From: Dermanyssus gallinae
Taxonomy: Eukaryota > Arthropoda > Arachnida > Mesostigmata > Dermanyssidae
DNA length: 64,000 nucleotides
NCBI GenBank assembly: GCA_003439945.1
Contig: QVRM01002433.1
Coordinates: forward strand, 88,501-152,500
Direction: 5' to 3'
Positions 11,322-21,793 of this stretch are shown piece by piece (the stretch's first letter is position 1; each line of letters opens with the position of its first letter). Made by a program: the position numbers and the translations under genes. The notes under the pieces are model-generated. The model had not been told where the DNA came from. It saw only the letters and a program-made list of their open reading frames with translations, and did not search any database.

Positions 11322-11573
11322 GGCTGCCGGAAAGAACCAGAAGAACAAGTTGGAGCCTGTGGTTTCGTTCACAGTCAGATAACCCGAATAGCTAGGTACA
11401 TATGCATCGTTCAGGCGGCCCACGCGGGCCATTTTCTTTGCTTGCTGTAGCTGGTTCTTCTTAATTAAGGGCGTGAGTAATAGCGGCTTCCCGACATTTT
11501 CTTCCGTGACTGACGGTATGCACGACAGAGCGCTTGCACACAAGCTGACGAGCCCGGCTACACGGATTAGCAT
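11322..11573 (-). CDS. Copy A exon 1 (signal peptide and N-terminus)
   Basis: This exon has 84 codons from ATG at 11573, in phase 0. The start MLIRVAGLVSLCASALSC looks like a signal peptide with the cleavage region near Cys18. It ends in SNLFFWFFPAA, a hallmark of vitellogenic-type carboxypeptidases, followed by a gtaagt donor. In-frame upstream codons include only GTG, so this ATG is the first credible start. Relative to copy B it differs at residues 7 and 10. Confidence 0.8.
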
Positions 11574-12143
11574 TGTGTCTATTCTGTGCACAACCCGGAG
11601 CTTGCACGGTTGCCTACGGTCGCCGTCAGGTAAGGCAACTCCAATGGACGAATCTATTCGAAATGCTACAGCCTAATAGTGGGCAAAGCCAATTGTCGCG
11701 CAACTATGTTGAGCACATGCTCCCTCCACTATCCTTCCCTTCTCTGCATCGGTAGGAAGGTAATCATGAGCTGGTTAGGGACCTGTTGTAAAACTACGCA
11801 TAAAGATGTTACCATTTTAAAGCTAGTACAGAACGTTTCCAATAATTAGACAGCAAATTCCACCACACAGCACAGAGCGCGAACAGCTAAACGTGAACGT
11901 GGCTAGGCCTACCACCTGCGTCGAATATGTGCTACATGTGTCGAGTTAAGGTTGTTCGTTTTGTGCCACAAGTGCAACATTTGCATACGAGCGTACTCTG
12001 TGGGTACTTTAAAATGACCATTGAGCCACTACTCAGGTCAGGAGGGTCATGGTATATTGGAACGGAGAATACATGCACGTTGGTCTGACAACCGACCGTC
12101 GGTTACATAGCCCTCTGTACAGACATCAAGGTGCCAACTTACT
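11574..12143 (-). promoter_or_regulatory. Putative 5' flank of carboxypeptidase copy A
   Basis: This stretch is conserved with the upstream regions of copies B and C, including an AGCTTTAAAATGG box about 250 bases before the ATG (11815-11827 here). The box is AT-rich and could serve as a TATA-like element, but the transcription start cannot be seen. No other coding signal is present. Confidence 0.35.
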
Positions 12144-12376
12144 ACTGTTGTTGTTGTCGTTGTTGCTGTTGTTGCTGTTGTTGTTGTCCTTAATGTCGTT
12201 GGTGTCTTTGTTGTCGTTGTCGTTGTTGTTGTTGTTGTTGTCGTTGTCGTCGTTGTCGTTGTTGTTGTCGTTATTGTCGTTGTTGTCGTTATTGTCGTTG
12301 TTGTTGTCGTTGTTGTCGTTGTCGTCGTTGTTATTGTTGTTGTTGTCGTCGTTGTCGCCGTTGTTGTTGTTGTTGC
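12144..12376 (+). repeat. (TTG/TCG)n trinucleotide repeat upstream of copy A
   Basis: The tract is about 230 bp of TTG with interspersed TCG. Copies B (18096-18421) and C (49823-50110) carry a corresponding tract at the same place relative to exon 1, 0.5-0.8 kb upstream of the ATG. Long poly-Thr, poly-Leu or poly-Asn/Asp frames in it are translation artefacts. Confidence 0.9.
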
Positions 12377-12930
12377 CGATCTCGTTGATTGCTTTCCGGA
12401 TGTCTTCCACAAGCTCACAAGGTACGCAACCGGCGCAATATATTTTCTGACTTCCGCTGCCACTGTGCAAACAGCTGTCATTGCCTCTATTGACTGGTTT
12501 GGTCACATTCCATAGGCTCTTTTTGACTAGTTAGGCCAAATTACGACGTTTTTGCCTTGTTTTTTTTCGGCTTGTTACGCATTGGCAGCACCGTATTTCA
12601 TACGGTAACAGTAATATTAGTGAATGTTTTTATTCGAGTTTTGAGCTTGGCAACTTTTCTCTAACTTTTTCTCCGGCAAGGGCCACGACGGAGAATACTG
12701 TAGTTACCATTAAGGCGCGGACTTCAGCCGGGGCCGAAGCTGCACCTGCGTCTACGTCAGAGAGAGCTAGTGCAGCGAATTCGAGTTTAACTCAAGAATA
12801 AGGAGCCGATCTTAATGCTGAATGAAGTGCCAACCCTCGCCGCCGCCTTGCTGTGGCTGCCGAGCGACGAGGAAGGACCGAGAAAGATTGCCATAATTTA
12901 TCACTATTCAGTTACACATGTACAATATAC

Positions 12931-13134
12931 TTATCGAAATATATTCATATTTAGATATTTCATACTACTATAGATATCAACAATATTATTAGCTGTACGC
13001 TTCTGGTTGAAGGAGTGCGCCTTGCCCGTGGCGCCCCCTACAGCCGAGGTGAGAATCAAGAGGCAAACGTTTCGTGCGACGTCGCTCTCCGCGGGGGCGC
13101 CGTCGGTGACATCACAGTGTAGAACTGGGGACAA
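12931..13134 (-). other. 67-codon open frame of unknown nature in block U
   Basis: The frame reads MSPVLHCDVTDGAPAESDVA and is identical at protein level in the second block U (32293-32496). Identity is expected from recent duplication alone. No domain is recognised; it lies downstream of the LINE polymerase relic and is probably repeat sequence. Confidence 0.3.
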
Positions 13135-13307
13135 GCCTTACAATAAAAGCTTTAGGTTATGACAGAATCTCGTGTATAGCATGAATGGGGGGACGGATCC
13201 TTGGGAGCTCCTGAAGAGACGGAAGCAGCTGGCAAAACCGTGCGACCCACTTAAGTTCTGTAGGATTAGTCTTTTAAATATGTCCGACATCAGTTGCTTA
13301 TGCGTGG

Positions 13308-13415
13308 ATCAATGAAAAACGCTGGTCATCTTTAAAACCAACAGATCGTAACCAGTTTTCTTAAAAGCACGTAAAAAGTCTAAATAAACGCAGTTGACCA
13401 GTTTTGCCAGTGCCC
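13308..13415 (-). pseudogene. LINE reverse transcriptase motif A relic in block U
   Basis: The minus strand reads VYLDFLRAFKKTGYDLLVLK before a stop. This is a decayed motif A (YLDF-x-x-AFD). The relative at 61700-61965 reads VYSDFSRVFDIVDYGLLILK in the same context, which confirms a shared LINE origin. Confidence 0.65.
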
Positions 13416-13792
13416 AATAACCCTATGTTGGTCTGAGTCTACACCCAAAAAAGATCGGTAAAGTAGCATTGCTTTCATTGCCAAGCTAGATATCAATTTC
13501 TGCGACTGATTCGTATGATAGGCCTTGAAAGGCATTGCCATGCTGCTAAATGTGTCAAGCTCCCTCGACATAGAGCGTATCCCATTATGTAACGGAATTT
13601 AGTGCAAGTTCACGAAACAGCATCCAATGTAACACGAGGAGCAGACTAAGTATATTCCAGTGCGGATTTTAATGCACTATATTTTGTATTGAGACATCTG
13701 TGATTCCCGTTTTTTGTCCGATCATGGCTGATTATAATTCACTCCGGCCTTCACCTTATATAAATTGGAAACCATAAACCAGTTTCAAAGTG

Positions 13793-13871
13793 GCCGGTCC
13801 AGGTCTTAAACCCACGACCTCCCGAATATAAGGTAGTGACTTTGCTACTAAGCCACCTTGTTCGGTGACGC
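13793..13871 (-). repeat. tRNA-derived SINE-like head
   Basis: The minus strand contains TGGCTTAGTAGCAAAG, close to a pol III A box, and about 45 bases later GGTTTAAGACC, close to a B box (GGTTCGANNCC). The layout resembles a decayed tRNA. It sits in repeat DNA and has no clear cloverleaf acceptor pairing, so a tRNA-derived SINE or tRNA pseudogene is more likely than a working tRNA. Confidence 0.45.
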
Positions 13872-13945
13872 CACTAAACATTAAGTGCACTCTTATTCAC
13901 CATGAAAAATAAAATTATTATATTAATATATCCGTTTGTTCCTTT

Positions 13946-13947
13946 TG

Positions 13948-13989
<42 letters not shown>

Positions 13990-13990
13990 A
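13946..13990 (+). repeat. (TA)n followed by (GA)n
   Basis: A short TA tract passes directly into GA. The same compound repeat in the second block U (33066-33187) has expanded to about 90 bp of TA. Confidence 0.9.
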
Positions 13991-15739
13991 AACGTTGTGT
14001 GCATATCTTGTTCAAACATGTCAGTAGTGCATATGCAGCGCATTAAAAAAATCAGCGACGCACTTTAGTGGCGCACCTTAATTCTGTATATCGTCATTTC
14101 ACAATTGTCACAAGAATGTGCAACATCTCCCAACAAAGCCAGAGATTCCACAAAAAGGCCAAGGAGAGAGTAAGACCCATAGGACACTAAAACAGAATAG
14201 CTTGTAAAGTCCTATAGAGACATATGTGTGCCGCCGTGCTTAAAACATGGTTAAATATTAAATGACTTATCTGTAGACATTCAGCTGTTTAACTTTTAGC
14301 TAGCACTTATAGACGTTTATTTGCAATATAATGCATTATGTATATGTTACACGTATTACAATGGATTTAGCTAGCATATAAATATATTTGTTGGCTCACA
14401 CACGCAATTTCAAGGATCTTTCAGGAAGTGGGCATCACTTTACTTGCCACTTCTAAACAAATTCATGCAAAGTTGAGTTCCCCGTGATCTTAGCCCGAGT
14501 CTACATTGTAAAGACTATTTTTGAACAACGGATTTAAAGTCTCAGTTAAAAATGGCAAGATCTACGTGGCTTATACGGTTGACAAACTCTCAAGATCCTC
14601 GGTGTTCCTTAGGTACCAAATAAGTACATAGTTTTGGTTTTATCTTTCGGTTGTTACAAGCTTCACTCCGTTTAGGATTAAAGCCCCGCAAATCCTTTAT
14701 GCTAATAGTTCCAGTTTGGTTACCTCATGGAAAGTGATGAAAGAATTACAAATACATGTATTAGAAAAGGTTGTGTTGCGTCGGATACCGTCTGAGTTTA
14801 TATATTTATTAAAAAGGCTCCTTGTTAGGGTATGTAATTATAAACATAATATGCATGCCAAACATGATACGAACGGTTTATGAGCATTCTCGCTGGAGCT
14901 GAGAAAGCGACACGGATTCAGTACATTCGGTGAGGTGATACGGGAGACCGCCTCACTGACACCATTTGCAGTCCTCTCTGGAGTCATGAAACCCAGCAGA
15001 CCGGTATAATAGGTGATGAAATCCATAAACACTCTAGAACATGGCGAGATGACAACATCGACGAAGAGATTCCTTCCAGGCCTAGTAAGTTAAAAGTGGT
15101 GATAAATAAAATTATCTAGGAATTAGAGAGATTTTTCAGAATACTCGAGTCGGAACGTTTCCAAGGCAGCTCTTTGCGGTAAATTAAAGTCGCCTATGAG
15201 TTCATCGATAAATGATAATGCGCCCACGAGCATGTAAACTAAAATGTTGCGCGAATTCGACGGAAGGCCCAGTACTCGCTTTAGGAGAGCCGGCCTTATA
15301 TATAGATACCGTAGGCAATTACGGATGCTTTTTTAAGCTTGAATAATGGCCGTCCGAACGGACGGCTGTGTTGGGCTTTTCAAACCAGCTGCTGCGATAA
15401 GCGCTTGTCTACAACGTCTGGCATAGATAGAACTTCATTAAAAAGCCCCACACTTCAGAGCTACCAGAGTCCAGTTGTCGTGAGAGGGGCTTTCTTTCTG
15501 TGTGTCCAGGCGAACACAAAGAACGCAGTGTTAAATCAATGGTCGTAAAGACAAGGTAAGCCGCGACTCCTGTTCTACAAACGACAGCCTCTTCAGCTCG
15601 ACAGTCGGTCTACTGCCGCGCTTAATGTAGGCATAATAACATTTACTATTAATTTATTATAATACACCTTAATAATATTTAAATACGAACACTTAAATAC
15701 GTGCACTTGGGTTGCATCAGTAAGCTGATTAACAAAGGC

Positions 15740-17905
15740 GTTAGTGGTTGCGGAGACAGAAAAGGATGCGACTACTCGATGTGACGTTGAGGATTGCGTC
15801 GACCGTCAACGTTGTGAGAGACGACAATCGCCTCGCCCTTTTGAGAAATTCACACTTGACAAAAGCTGTAGTATCCTACATTTTGAGAAGGTACAGCACT
15901 GCGCTCCATAGTTTTTGGACGTCCAGCAAATCGCAGAATTTCAAACGGAAATCGGCCGCATGGTTTGATCGGGAATGTTACGAACTTCACCAACATTTGC
16001 TAAGTCTGCTATCAGCATCGACAGATAGGTCAACTTGGAACGCTTACTTAGACTTGCGCAAAAACGATCGGTCCCTTACGTCAACAAAATAGGAAGATTT
16101 TTTCATAAAACAGGAACAACGGTTAGTGATGGTAGCACAGGAACGACCCTACCTCGCCGCTCAGATAGCGCGAGTGGGCCGCAGTTGCACAATTTCTGGA
16201 GATGTGCTTCGTGAACATTTCGAGGACATGTTTGCCTCTACCAATACAGTGCCCCGGGAAATCCCAGTTGCAGCAGAACCTGACGAGGAATTTGAGAAGG
16301 CTCTAGTAGCTTCTCTAGAAGCACCCGTCAGCTACAGCGAGGTTCTAGAGGCTATTGGCCAAGCTAAAAGGAATAAAGCTTTCGGTCCCGACCTTGTCCG
16401 AAACGAACACCTCAAAGACACCCCTTATATTTAGCATATTCTCCTTGCAATATTCAATAGATGTTTAGATGAGGGCTATGTCCCAGAAGCATGGCGGGAG
16501 TGCATCCTTAAGGTCATCCCAAAATAAAAGGGTGATCCTACTGATGTCCGATCTTGGAGGAGCATTGCCAAGAAGAGTTGTATTTATTAGATTTTGGCAT
16601 CGGTGCTCACAAAACGCCTTTCTATATTCTTTCATCACCGTAACATAATACCACAAGAACAGCATGGATTCCGTCAAGGAAAGTCGGTCATAACAGCATG
16701 CACGAAGTTATTATCCGAAGTGAAAAGAAGCCGGGAACTTCATAAATCAAAGGGAAGGTTTCTATATGCCTTATTTGTCGATCTGAAGGCCGATTTTGAC
16801 ACTGCTTCGCGAAATGTTGTACTCCAGAAGCTCGCCAATGCAGGTGTTGGCCCCAAGACACTAAACCTAATCGCCAGCATTCTTCAAGCAAACCCGATAA
16901 TCCTTGACGATTCGATCTGTGAGCATGAGCCCGTTATCCAGACCACAGGTTATGCTTAAGGTGATAATCTTAGCCCTCTGCTTTTTTCTACCCTTCTCAG
17001 CGATCTGCCGCCAATATTTCACAAATAACACGATACGGTCGGCATCATACTATATGCTGACGATATCGTCATGTACAGTCGTGACAAGTTGGAGTTGCAG
17101 CGAAGCATACGCACCCTGGAGGGGTACTGCGAAAACAACGGCCTTAAGATTAACGCCGAGGAAACAAAAGCTATCAAATTTAGACCTGGGGGACCGCTTG
17201 CTCGGTTCGATCGATTGAAACTCAGTACTGGTGCAGTCGAGTTCGTTAACACCTTCAGTTACCTTGGGGTTAACTTTTCGATGAAGAACATTTGGACAAC
17301 ACATCGCCGAACGAACCAGAAAAAGTCTAGTCGCGATGTCTACAATCAAAAAGCCCCAACAATTATCCCTGACCACACTAAAAGCACTTTTTGACCTGAA
17401 AGTTGCTTCGGTGGCGGCCTACGGCATCCAGGTCATATGGGAACACCTCAGCCTATCACAGCTACAAAAACTAAATAAGGTTAAGGCTACGTTTTTCAAG
17501 CTAGCCATTGGGTTGCCACGAAATGCGAAAAACCGTCTAGTTTACCTTATGACTTCTACTTAACCACTTATAGAAGATCTAGTAACTAGATTCCGTCTCT
17601 CAGAAACCGCTGTTTTTATTCAGTTTAGAGAACACTTTATAAAGAAAAATCGAGCAGTTCCCGAAAGCTTCTTTAATTCGCCAGCAATGGTCACACAGAA
17701 CTGGCAGAGACCACTACAACCCAACCGACATCTCGTGACCCGCTATTCACTTCACGGGTTTCACCATAAACTCTGCCATCGAAGAGGCTTCCACGACCCT
17801 GATGTCGGCTGTTTGTGCCGTCTATGTAACCAGCCGTGCTCTATCTACCATCTCGATACCTGTCAGAGAGCTATTTCTTTTACGCAGTTAGCTCGATGAT
17901 ATTTT
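15740..17905 (+). mobile_element. Dead LINE with reverse transcriptase
   Basis: This element lies between block U and the upstream region of copy B. Decayed polymerase sequence runs along the whole length, and its 3' side stops at a short TA stretch before the copy B homology begins (17984). Its 5' part (15740-15918) is included in the block U duplication. A relative on the other strand is at 54270-55500. Confidence 0.8.
15748..17900 (+). pseudogene. LINE reverse transcriptase pseudogene
   Basis: The pieces in order are ISGDVLREHFEDMF (linker), KRNKAFGPDLVRNEHLK (fingers, normally KA-x-GPD), WRECILKVIPK, EQHGFRQGKSVITACTKLL, LFVDLKADFDTASRNVVLQK (motif A), GDNLSPLLFSTLLSDLP (motif B), IILYADDIVMYSRD (motif C) and a C-terminal CRLCNQPCSIYHLDTC zinc knuckle. 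At least five stops (for example 16090, 16432, 16526, 16588, 16957) and a shift near 17030 break it. It cannot make protein. Confidence 0.8.
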
Positions 17906-17983
17906 ATTACTTATCCGTAAACATGTGTTTTATTACAATGATCTATATATATACATACCATACATATGGTGAAATAAATAAAT

Positions 17984-18387
17984 GATCAATGACAGCTGTT
18001 TGCACAGTGGCAGCGGTAGTCAGAAAATATATTGCGCTGGTTGTGTACCTTGTGAGCTTGTGGAAGGCATCCGGAAAGCAATCAACGAGATTGGCAGCAA
18101 CGACAACAACAACAACAGCAACAACAACGACAACGACGAAAGCAACGACAACAACAACAACAACAACGACAGCAACGACAACAACGACAACAACGACAGC
18201 AACGACAACAACGACAGCAACGACAACAACGATAGTAACGACAACAACAACAACAACAACAAAAATACCGACAACAACGAAAATACCGACATTAACGACG
18301 ACAACGACGACGACAACAACAACAACAACAACAACCACGACGACAACAACGACAGCAACGACAACAACGATAACAACGACAACAACG

Positions 18388-18420
<33 letters not shown>

Positions 18421-18875
18421 GTTAGTTGGCACCTTGATGCCTGCACAGAGGGCTGTGTAACCGAGAGACGGTTGTCAGACCAACGTGCATGTATTCTCCG
18501 TTCCAATACACCATGAGTCTCCTGACCTGAGTGGTGGCTCAATGGTCATTTGTTAGCTGTTCCCGCTCTGTGCCGTGTGGTGGAATTCCCTGTCTAATTA
18601 TTGGAAACGTTGTATACAAGCTTTAAAATGGTAGCATCTTTATGCGTAGTTTTTACAACAGGTCCCTAGCCAGCTCATACTGATTACCTTCTTACCGATG
18701 CAGGGAAGGGAAGGATAGCGGAGCAAGCATGTGCTCAACATAGTTGCGCGACAATTAGCACCGCCCACCATAAGCTTCTAGCATTTCGAATAGATTTGTC
18801 CATTGGAGTTGCCCCTCGCCGTCAGGCGACCGTAGGCAACCGTGCAAGCTCCGGGTTGTGCACAGAATAGATGCA
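17984..18875 (+). promoter_or_regulatory. Putative 5' flank of carboxypeptidase copy B
   Basis: Homology with the upstream DNA of copies A and C starts at the CAATGACAGCTGTTTGCAC segment (17987) and runs to the ATG. It contains the trinucleotide tract and the conserved AGCTTTAAAATGG box about 250 bases before the ATG. Promoter function is inferred from conservation among duplicated copies, which is weak evidence. Confidence 0.35.
18096..18421 (+). repeat. (AAC/GAC)n trinucleotide repeat upstream of copy B
   Basis: About 325 bp of AAC with regularly spaced GAC, the longest of the three related tracts. Read in the gene's direction it is the same strand sense (AAC/GAC) as in copies A and C, so it was copied with the gene and then drifted in length. 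Confidence 0.9.
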
Positions 18876-19127
18876 ATGCTAATCCGTGTAGCCAAGCTCG
18901 TCGGCTTGTGTGCAAGCGCTCTGTCGTGCATACCGTCAGTCACGGAAGAAAATGTCGGGAAGCCGCTACTACTCACGCCCTTAATTAAGAAGAACCAGCT
19001 ACAGCAAGCAAAGAAAATGGCCCGCGTGGGCCGCCTGAACGATGCATATGTACCTAGCTATTCGGGTTATCTGACTGTGAACGAAACCACAGGCTCCAAC
19101 TTGTTCTTCTGGTTCTTTCCGGCAGCC
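18876..19127 (+). CDS. Copy B exon 1
   Basis: This exon codes residues 1-84 in phase 0. It starts MLIRVAKLVGLCASALSC and ends SNLFFWFFPAA at a gtaagt donor. The open frame extends upstream through a GTG but has no earlier ATG. A 57-bp (TA)n tract begins just 36 bases into intron 1. Confidence 0.9.
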
Positions 19128-19159
19128 GTAAGTAGAGCTGTTCGTTTTGAGTGATGCTG

Positions 19160-19222
<63 letters not shown>

Positions 19223-21663
19223 GGAGGAATCTAGCATAACTTGGCAAGAAAGTCCTTTTTTACAATGAAAGAAATGATGGAGCGGAAATGTTTTCCTTTG
19301 GAGTGAAAACGAAATTACCAAAATGGCTGTATTAAGCTTTTATCGTGATATATTTTCACCAAATCTGCCGTAGCAAATCAGTCACTTGTGTACTTTATTT
19401 GTCTACTCGCCGACGAGACCAGTCCCGATACTGAGAGAGCGTTGCTCTGTTGAGTGTGAGAAGAAATCGAACGTGTGATGTGTGACTTACAAATGCAGTT
19501 CCTCATTGCAGTTGTGGCAGTGCTTGTAAGCTCAGCAATATGACCTTGGTTTTAGTGTCGTGCGGGGTCTAAGTGCGACACTATCACATTCATTTTGTGC
19601 GCAGTATGCGTTTTAAGAGATCAGACCGAGTTCTGTGTCCGATACGTGTGTTCGATTACAAAGTGCAGCCTTTACTATCATCTATCGTGATGGATCAGTT
19701 CACAAATGCCGAGAAAGCAGACAGTGACGCGAGGAACGCGCGCCAATTGTATGCGGAGCTGTTTCCAAAGAGGCGCCTACATCATCATGATACGTTGACG
19801 AGATTACCTCGTCAACTATGCGACACTGGATTCGTTCACGGTCGTCGCTACGACACCGAACGACCGCAGTAAGACAGTTAGAACGCCAGATCTGGACGAG
19901 ATTGTCGTTGAAAAACTAGTCTAGCGTCCTTCCTACAGGTATTAGGGTGCACAGTGGCCGCAAGTGTCGGTTCGAGGGTCAACACCGTGCACAGGTAGCT
20001 TTGACCGACAAAGAGCTGCTTGTGTACTGACTTCAGAGAGTTTAAGCCCTGGATGGATTATTCGCCACGTACTGATTACTTCACTGGTTTCTGCAGCAAG
20101 AAGAATTCAATCGGGTGTTTCCGGCCGTGCGTTTTTTTACGGACGAGGCATGCATTTAACGCACATAACTTACATTGGTGGGCCGAGAAAAAAAAAACCG
20201 CACCTGACCCACCCGAGTTTGCTTCTCCGTGAACGTCTGGCCGGGTATCGTGAATTACCACATTGTATGTTCTCACTCATACTTCCCGAGAGATAAGGTG
20301 GAGAAGCGTGCCGCACATTTTTTAGCAAACCATTGTCAGGCTTGTTGTCACGAGTTCCACAAGATATTCGCTCAAATATCTGGTTCCAGCATAACATAGC
20401 GCCACCACACAACACAGCTGCGATGCGAGTCTCCCTAAACGCGACCTTCTCGAATCGGTGGATTGGCCGGGGCGGGCCCATCGCTTGGCTGTTGCGATCT
20501 CCCAATTTTTTAAGCCTCAACTTTTTTGGGGGGTCATCTGCACTGTCGCGTTGACGCGATCTTTGTTGTCTCGCCTGAGGAGCCAATCGACAGAGTTAAC
20601 GTAGCTTCTGAAGTCTCTACTGCCTGGAATTTTAAACGCGTTTAGCAAACCCTTTGCAACTGCGACTGAACGTGTATAATGGCAGAAGAAGGAGGAGGCT
20701 CTTTCGAGCAATTTTTAAATTTAAAAACCTTTTGGCGAGCTGCTAGAAGTCACACGAACAATTTATTTAATAAAACAAGAAGAAGACATGTTAGCGTATG
20801 CGCATGCATCTATTCATTGGAACCGTCTCCTCCAAAGGGCAAATGTACTTAAATTCAGTAATTACTTATTAAGTATTAAAATTCTGTAATCACATATTTT
20901 CCATAATTGTCACAATTAAGGACATTTTGCAGAAAAGGCTATCGCTCGTGTCTGATGACTTTGATGCGTATGCCACAAAACCTATGTTACTTCTCAACCA
21001 CATCTTGTAGCACTTAGTTGGTGCCAAAAAGATCGCTATTATGTGTGCGTTCATTTGGACGTGGTATCGTACATAAGTAGAGTGTAAAAAATTAGTAATT
21101 GAACATAAATATATATATATAAAAACTGCAGAGTTTTATTTCTTGAGAATTATCTTAAATACAACATATATACACACATACAAACTAAACATTTCCTTGA
21201 ATAAAGCATATTAATAATACAATTTTGAGCTAACGTTTGATCCAATTTAGCAGATCAAAATTTTGTTCCAAACACGCAGGTAAGATACTTTCTCGATATG
21301 ATGACTGGGCCTCTTGCAAGCGCAGTATAATATACAAACATTGTTTGGTGATTTCACTCTCACTCTGAAAGACGTCATTTCAGCCCTTCATTCCTTTGGA
21401 GAAAAGGATTTTTCTTGCCGAGTTGTACCAGACCCCAAAGATTAGCGCATTTATTGTGAAGCAAGATATGTATATGTAAATGTATGTGTATATATATTAT
21501 ATATCGATATATTATATATATATAGTGTATATCTAAATATATTAATATATATATATATATATATATTATAAATATATATTTATATATCTATATATATATA
21601 TCTATATATATGTATATATAAATATTATATATCTATATATATATCTATATATATATACTTATA

Positions 21664-21700
<37 letters not shown>

Positions 21701-21757
21701 ACTCCCTACTCGCCTCTCGCTTCGCTCTCGCTCTCTCTCTATAGTCCTCTCTCTGTT

Positions 21758-21793
<36 letters not shown>

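Larger units (their letters stand above)
4403..11573 (-). pseudogene. Carboxypeptidase copy A: only exons 1-2 present
   Basis: This is a third copy of the S10 serine carboxypeptidase of this cluster. Exon 1 (11573-11322) and exon 2 (4733-4403) are open and have the same lengths (252 and 331 nt) and splice signals (gtaagt and gtgagt donors) as in the intact copies. Exon 2 includes the oxyanion-hole LQGGPG motif and the nucleophile GESYAG. Exons 3 and 4, which would hold the catalytic Asp and His, are absent from the window because intron 2 runs into a truncated LINE at about 2592. The 6.6 kb intron 1 holds a mariner and an R1-like LINE. I call it a truncated pseudogene; exons 3-4 could still lie left of the window if the break is only a large insertion. 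Confidence 0.75.
12483..15918. repeat. Block U: intergenic segment duplicated at 31482-35157
   Basis: This 3.4 kb stretch recurs in the same orientation in the centre of the B/C inverted repeat. Both copies begin at a CAGCTGTCAT microhomology and end inside a LINE near TTTTTGGACGTC. The second copy lacks about 245 bases (13254-13498 here). Weaker, older relatives of its parts occur at 53490-53850, 54060-54290, 56800-57060 and 61170-62170. It has no supportable host gene. Confidence 0.8.

Noticed and set aside
12047..12506. Long open frames of Thr, Leu, Asn/Asp repeats
   Set aside because: They are translations of the trinucleotide tract and appear in several frames on both strands. The same applies to 17943-18542 and 49691-50230.
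18858..18875. Upstream extension of exon 1 from a GTG codon
   Set aside because: Nuclear genes rarely start at GTG; the ATG at 18876 gives a good signal peptide and is shared by all three copies.
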